Positions 16,882 to 20,077 of a stretch of 20,077 bases of DNA are shown piece by piece (the first letter of the stretch is position 1; each line of letters opens with the position of its first letter). The translations under genes and the position numbers were made by a program. This DNA is from Nitrosomonadaceae bacterium (GTDB taxonomy: Bacteria; Pseudomonadota; Gammaproteobacteria; Burkholderiales; Nitrosomonadaceae), in contig CAKKRO010000175.1 of the NCBI GenBank assembly GCA_919902625.1, forward strand, positions 25,274 to 45,350, in the 5' to 3' direction. The notes under the pieces were generated by a model. The model was not told where the DNA came from. It ran no database searches and saw only the letters and a list, made by a program, of their open reading frames with translations.

Positions 16882-17346
16882 ATGAGCGACATTGCGACAC
16901 CAGTCAGGCCAGACCACCTAAATGCAACCATGCGCAAGTTTGGCGCGCCGCAGACCATTATCCGCCAATACCAATACTGGTCTGTCCTGCTGCGCCCCGC
17001 CCAGGCGACGCTTGGCGCACTGGTTCTGGCAGCCCATGAGCCGGCTCAAGCATTCTCAGAACTCAGCCAGACCAGTTTTACCGAATTGCATGAAGTCACC
17101 CGTCAAATTGAATCTGCGCTGACAAAGGCCTTTCAGAATGACAAATTCAACTATCTGATGCTCATGATGGCCGATCCGGATGTTCACTTTCACGTCATTC
17201 CACGTTATGCACAACCCAGGCAGTTTGCCAACATGGAATTTGTCGATGCGGGCTGGCCGGCCATGCCCAATCTGGGTCAAATTAACAAAACGGACGCAAT
17301 GACTAATCAACTGATTATGGAGCACATTCAATCCTGCTGGCCTTAA
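16882..17346 (+). CDS. HIT-family protein with altered histidine triad
   Basis: HIT proteins hydrolyse or transfer nucleoside monophosphates, for example from dinucleoside polyphosphates. This 154-residue protein has the usual opening strand region (QYQYWSVLLRPAQATLGALV, about 30-48) and the active-site segment YLMLMMADPDVHFHVIPRY (91-109). The canonical triad is H-x-H-x-H. Here the first position is Asp100, while His102 (nucleophile position) and His104 are kept. Catalysis is therefore probably possible, but with changed chemistry. An upstream GAG lies about 5 bases before the ATG at 16882. It sits between a nucleotidyltransferase and a lipid desaturase, and the gap to the desaturase is 14 bases. 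Confidence 0.88.
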   Translation: MSDIATPVRPDHLNATMRKFGAPQTIIRQYQYWSVLLRPAQATLGALVLAAHEPAQAFSELSQTSFTELHEVTRQIESALTKAFQNDKFNYLMLMMADPDVHFHVIPRYAQPRQFANMEFVDAGWPAMPNLGQINKTDAMTNQLIMEHIQSCWP

Positions 17347-17360
17347 AAGCGAGACGACAA

Positions 17361-18422
17361 GTGACTGAACAGAAACCACCCTATATCAAAGAATTTCCAT
17401 TACGAGAAGCGCATCATCTGGTACGTGATCTGATGACACCGAACCCGTGGATTTATTGGATTGATTTTATGTTTCATATTCTACTGGGCTGGGCTGCCTT
17501 CTTTACAGCATTGCTATCACCTCTGTTCTCTGTCTGGCAACTGGCTGGTTATGTCATCGCTGTACTGGCCCTCTACCGCTCGGCAATTTTTGTGCATGAA
17601 CTGGCGCATTTAAAGAAAGGCACGTTCAATAAGTTCCGTTTAGTGTGGAATCTGATTTGCGGCATTCCGTTGATGATTCCGTCGTTTACCTATGATGGCG
17701 TGCATAATGACCACCACAAACCGGACGTCTATGGCACCAGCAAAGACGGCGAATATCTTCCTTTTGCGACCCGGAGACCCGTCGAAATGGTTGTCTACGT
17801 CTTATTGTCTTTTCTGATACCCGCCTTGCTGGTAGCACGATTCTTGTTATTGACCCCTTTGTCTTATCTGATTCCACCGTTGCGAAAAATTGTCTGGGAA
17901 CGTGCTTCTTCACTCACGATTGATCCCAACTACCGGCGCGCTGAAAATACCATCCGCAATGATCTTAACTGGCGCCAGCAGGAAATGGCCTCCTGCCTGT
18001 TTGCCGCAGTGATCATCGCCCTGGTTGCGCTGGAAGTGCTTCCCTATTCGTTCATCGTACTCTGGTATCTCATCACAGTGACCATCTTTATACTCAATTC
18101 GCTACGCACATTGGCCGCCCATGCCTACCGCAATCCCGGTGAACACAAGATGACGCTGGCCGAACAGTATCTGGACTCCATCAACATACCCGGCAATTTC
18201 CTGATCACCCCGTTATGGGCACCTGTCGGCCTGCGCTACCATGCCACGCATCATCTCTTTATGAGCATGCCCTATCACAATCTGGGAAAGGCGCAACGCC
18301 GCCTGGTGAATGGCCTGACCGACAACTCGCAATACATTAAAACAATCCGCAGCGGTTTATGGGATGCGTTGAAACGTATCTGGCACGAATCTTCCACAAC
18401 GACGCCACCTCATCACCCATAA
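17361..18422 (+). CDS. Membrane fatty acid desaturase
   Basis: This is an integral membrane di-iron desaturase or related hydroxylase acting on fatty acyl chains. The 353-residue protein has hydrophobic segments near 33-57, 58-76, 142-172 and 208-246. The three histidine clusters that bind the two irons are HELAH (79-83), HNDHH (115-119) and HATHH (294-298). A further RTLAAHAYRN (249-258) and PYHNLGKAQRRL (304-315) are typical of the group. The start is a GTG at 17361 with a poor ribosome site, and the next Met is at residue 25, after conserved-looking sequence. The acyl substrate and the bond position cannot be read from sequence. The neighbouring nucleotidyltransferase and HIT gene suggest, but do not prove, a shared lipid-related role. 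Confidence 0.92.
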   Translation: MTEQKPPYIKEFPLREAHHLVRDLMTPNPWIYWIDFMFHILLGWAAFFTALLSPLFSVWQLAGYVIAVLALYRSAIFVHELAHLKKGTFNKFRLVWNLICGIPLMIPSFTYDGVHNDHHKPDVYGTSKDGEYLPFATRRPVEMVVYVLLSFLIPALLVARFLLLTPLSYLIPPLRKIVWERASSLTIDPNYRRAENTIRNDLNWRQQEMASCLFAAVIIALVALEVLPYSFIVLWYLITVTIFILNSLRTLAAHAYRNPGEHKMTLAEQYLDSINIPGNFLITPLWAPVGLRYHATHHLFMSMPYHNLGKAQRRLVNGLTDNSQYIKTIRSGLWDALKRIWHESSTTTPPHHP

Positions 18423-18428
18423 CTGCCC

Positions 18429-19169
18429 ATGCCCCAAACCAGCCCGTCAGGAACAAATCTACCCCAGGGCGTCACACAACTTGTCCTGCTGCGTCATGGA
18501 CAAAGTATCTGGAACCGGGACAAGATATTTACCGGCTGGAGTGATGTGGCCTTAAGCCCAAAAGGTGAACGGGAAGCGGAACAGGCCGCTTATTTGCTGA
18601 AGCAGGCAGACTTCACTTTCGATCTGTGTTTTTCCTCGACATTACAACGCGCCAAAACCACGTTACAGATTGTGTTGTCTTCTATGCAATTGGATAAGAT
18701 ACCGGTACACGAAAACTGGCGTTTGAATGAGCGTCATTATGGCGCACTGGAAGGCATGGAACGTTGGCAGGCCATCAAGAAATTTGGTATCTGGCCCATC
18801 CTGGGCTGTCAAATCAAGTTTGATGCAGCACCTCCCTACCTGGATTCCCAAGATCCCCGTTTTCCTGGAAATCAATCCTGTTATGCCCACATTAATCAAG
18901 ATGAACTCCCTCTGGGTGAGAGCATGCAGCAAACGCTGGCACGCTTTAAACCCTACTGGCAGGAAGCCATCCAGCCTGAAATACAGCAAGGAAAAAAAAT
19001 ACTGATTGTTTCCCACAAAAATACCCTGCGCATCTTAATGATGCTGTTGGATGACTTATCGCCCAGACAGGTCATGAAATTAACGCTGGCCACCGGACGG
19101 CCTTTGGTTTACGAACTGGATCATCAGCTCAAGCCCATCCGGCATTATTACGTGGACAATCTGACATAA
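18429..19169 (+). CDS. Divergent phosphoglycerate-mutase-family protein (gpmA-like)
   Basis: This is a histidine phosphatase superfamily member closest to cofactor-dependent phosphoglycerate mutase. The 246 residues keep the phosphohistidine site LLRHGQSIWN (20-29; His23), FTGWSDVALSPKG (34-46), TLQRA with Arg74 (71-75) and LNERHYGALEG with Glu101 and Arg102 (99-109). ELPLGESM (159-166) and VSHKNTLRIL with His196 (194-203) are also kept. Three features are odd. The Arg-Arg pair that holds substrate phosphate in E. coli GpmA is replaced by Gln128-Ile129. The usual HGNSLR is HKNTLR. The protein also ends at YYVDNLT, without the long flexible C-terminal tail of mutases. It may therefore act as a phosphatase rather than a glycolytic mutase (inference). 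It starts 6 bases after the desaturase stop. Confidence 0.85.
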   Translation: MPQTSPSGTNLPQGVTQLVLLRHGQSIWNRDKIFTGWSDVALSPKGEREAEQAAYLLKQADFTFDLCFSSTLQRAKTTLQIVLSSMQLDKIPVHENWRLNERHYGALEGMERWQAIKKFGIWPILGCQIKFDAAPPYLDSQDPRFPGNQSCYAHINQDELPLGESMQQTLARFKPYWQEAIQPEIQQGKKILIVSHKNTLRILMMLLDDLSPRQVMKLTLATGRPLVYELDHQLKPIRHYYVDNLT

Positions 19170-19185
19170 TCCGCTCTGACTCAGC

Positions 19186-19746
19186 ATGCCGACTATCCAT
19201 AGCTTTCAACCCATCGCCGGGAACCATGCGAGAATTCTGATCCTGGGCAGCATGCCGGGACAGGTTTCATTATCGGCTAACCAATATTACGCACATCCCC
19301 GCAATGCCTTTTGGCCCATTATGGCCCCATTGCTGCAAATCAACCCGGAAGCCTCTTACGAAGAAAAAATAACCGCATTGAAGTCATCGCGCATCGCCCT
19401 ATGGGATGTTCTCAAGTCATGCCAACGCACAGGAAGTCTGGATTCGATGATTAAAGCAGATACCCAGATCATCAATGATTTTCAATCCTTTTTCGGAATT
19501 CACAAGAAAATTACTCATGTGTTCTTTAATGGCGGCAAAGCGGAAACCTGCTTTATGCGCCATGTATTTCCTGAAAACAACCTGGGCTTGCTGCAACTCT
19601 CACGTCTGCCATCCACCAGCCCAGCGAATGCCCGGTTATCTTTTGCAGATAAATGCAACATCTGGCATGCAATGCTCCGCTCGGCGACTGAATCGAGCAA
19701 CAGCCATGAACATCGACTTTCCCAGAGCAATCAAATAACGCAATAG
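19186..19746 (+). CDS. Hypoxanthine/deoxyinosine DNA glycosylase-like protein (UDG superfamily family 6)
   Basis: This appears to be a uracil-DNA glycosylase superfamily protein of the family described as hypoxanthine-DNA glycosylases, which remove deaminated adenine from DNA. The 186-residue protein has the first active-site motif GSMPGQVSL (21-29), followed by QYYAHPRNAFW (33-43) with Asn40 as a likely catalytic residue. It also has the second motif LPSTSPANA (141-149). The last 20 or so residues, rich in Ser, Asn and Gln, look like an unconserved tail. The ATG at 19186 lies 16 bases after the mutase-like gene, again with a weak ribosome site. It is the last gene of the rightward string, and the second DNA base-repair enzyme in it. 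Confidence 0.85.
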   Translation: MPTIHSFQPIAGNHARILILGSMPGQVSLSANQYYAHPRNAFWPIMAPLLQINPEASYEEKITALKSSRIALWDVLKSCQRTGSLDSMIKADTQIINDFQSFFGIHKKITHVFFNGGKAETCFMRHVFPENNLGLLQLSRLPSTSPANARLSFADKCNIWHAMLRSATESSNSHEHRLSQSNQITQ

Positions 19747-19749
19747 CCC

Positions 19750-19779
19750 TTGACGGCAAAGCATCAGATGGGTTTTACT
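19750..19779 (+). promoter_or_regulatory. Possible promoter for the small membrane ORF
   Basis: TTGACG (19750-19755; 5 of 6 consensus) is followed after 18 bases by TTTACT (19774-19779; 4 of 6). It would produce a leader of about 50 bases ahead of the ATG at 19836. The match is modest and the region is AT-rich, so this is only a candidate. An alternative -10 TATAAA at 19787-19792 lacks a good -35 partner. Confidence 0.25.
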
Positions 19780-19835
19780 TATGGCTTATAAAACAGCAAT
19801 GATTCATTGATACTTAACCGAAAGGAATTAACTCC

Positions 19836-19910
19836 ATGAAAAAACTTGTTATTATTGCTCTCGTTATCTTTGCAGCCGGATACATCACGTTAATGGTTCA
19901 ATATTTCTAG
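19836..19910 (+). CDS. Small hydrophobic peptide, 24 residues
   Basis: An ATG at 19836 opens a frame MKKLVIIALVIFAAGYITLM followed by VQYF and a TAG stop. A clear ribosome site AAGGA (19822-19826) lies 9 bases upstream, stronger than those of most of the rightward genes here. Two lysines then about 17 hydrophobic residues make a single membrane helix with the N-terminus expected in the cytoplasm. It could be a small membrane protein or the hydrophobic start of a degraded exported protein. I do not recognise it and assign no function. The good ribosome site, and its own possible promoter, support translation, but at this length chance cannot be excluded. Confidence 0.5.
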   Translation: MKKLVIIALVIFAAGYITLMVQYF

Positions 19911-20077
19911 AAAGATTAAGAATTAGAGAACGTTGAAAATAACCTCGCCTTTAGGCTCGTCGATCCTTTTCTCCTCGGAAAATAACTTCCATGTCGTCCC
20001 ATTGACCTGGAAAGCTCCGTACCTTAATTTGCAGTTTGTTTAATTCTAGTTAACTTTTCAATTCTTAACCACCACTC
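19911..20077. other. Intergenic tail with short start-less frames
   Basis: No complete gene is visible. On the minus strand a frame open from the window edge ends at a TAA (20026-20024) after 17 codons (EWWLRIEKLTRIKQTAN); it could be the C-terminus of a gene lying to the right. A second minus-strand frame of 38 codons (20039-19923) has protein-like composition (for example GTTWKLFSEEKRIDEPKGEV) but no ATG, GTG or TTG start. These may be remnants of a decayed gene or chance. No transcription terminator is obvious. Confidence 0.35.
19916..20068. repeat. 9-base inverted repeat flanking the 3' tail
   Basis: TTAAGAATT at 19916-19924 is matched exactly in inverted orientation by AATTCTTAA at 20060-20068, enclosing 135 bases. 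Similarity beyond the nine bases is weak. It could be the terminal repeat of a small non-autonomous element or a chance match in AT-rich sequence; I saw no clear target-site duplication. Confidence 0.2.

Overview
This window is chromosomal DNA of a Gram-negative proteobacterium. The gene order and protein style fit a betaproteobacterium, and my best guess is the Nitrosomonas/Nitrosomonadaceae group. That guess is inference from overall resemblance and moderate GC, because no database search was possible. There are no rRNA or tRNA genes, CRISPR arrays or intact insertion sequences.

Positions 1-13963 (minus strand) hold a nearly complete division and cell wall (dcw) cluster. Read in the direction of transcription it is mraZ, rsmH, ftsL, ftsI, murE, murF, mraY, murD, ftsW, murG, murC, murB and the start of ddlB, which runs off the left edge. 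The genes are tightly packed. Four junctions are 4-base stop/start overlaps, and others overlap by 8 to about 17 bases. Together the genes encode the whole cytoplasmic route from UDP-GlcNAc-enolpyruvate to the UDP-MurNAc-pentapeptide precursor (MurB, C, D, E, F and Ddl) and the lipid steps (MraY, MurG). They also encode the septal glycan polymerase and transpeptidase pair (FtsW, FtsI), the divisome scaffold FtsL, the 16S rRNA methyltransferase RsmH and the cluster regulator MraZ.

Positions 13964-14281 are an AT-rich divergent intergenic region. On the dcw side it holds three direct TGGG boxes with an exact 10-base period. These directly follow a sigma70-like promoter and are a textbook MraZ operator.

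Positions 14282-19746 (plus strand) hold seven closely spaced genes of accessory or housekeeping type. They are an AlkA-like HhH-GPD DNA glycosylase, a stand-alone class V cysteine desulfurase, a LicC-like sugar/choline-phosphate nucleotidyltransferase, a HIT-family protein with an altered histidine triad, a membrane fatty acid desaturase, a divergent phosphoglycerate-mutase-like protein and a hypoxanthine-DNA glycosylase-like protein. From the desulfurase to the second glycosylase the gaps are 6-18 bases, which suggests co-transcription. The joint purpose is not obvious.

Positions 19747-20077 contain a 24-codon membrane-peptide ORF with a good ribosome binding site. After it comes an AT-rich stretch with a 9-base inverted repeat and start-less, protein-like reading frames that may be remnants.

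Most of the window is ordinary. The points most worth a second look are the mutase-like protein lacking mutase residues, the unexplained lipid/nucleotide gene string, the modified HIT triad, the tiny membrane ORF and the compact MraZ operator/promoter.
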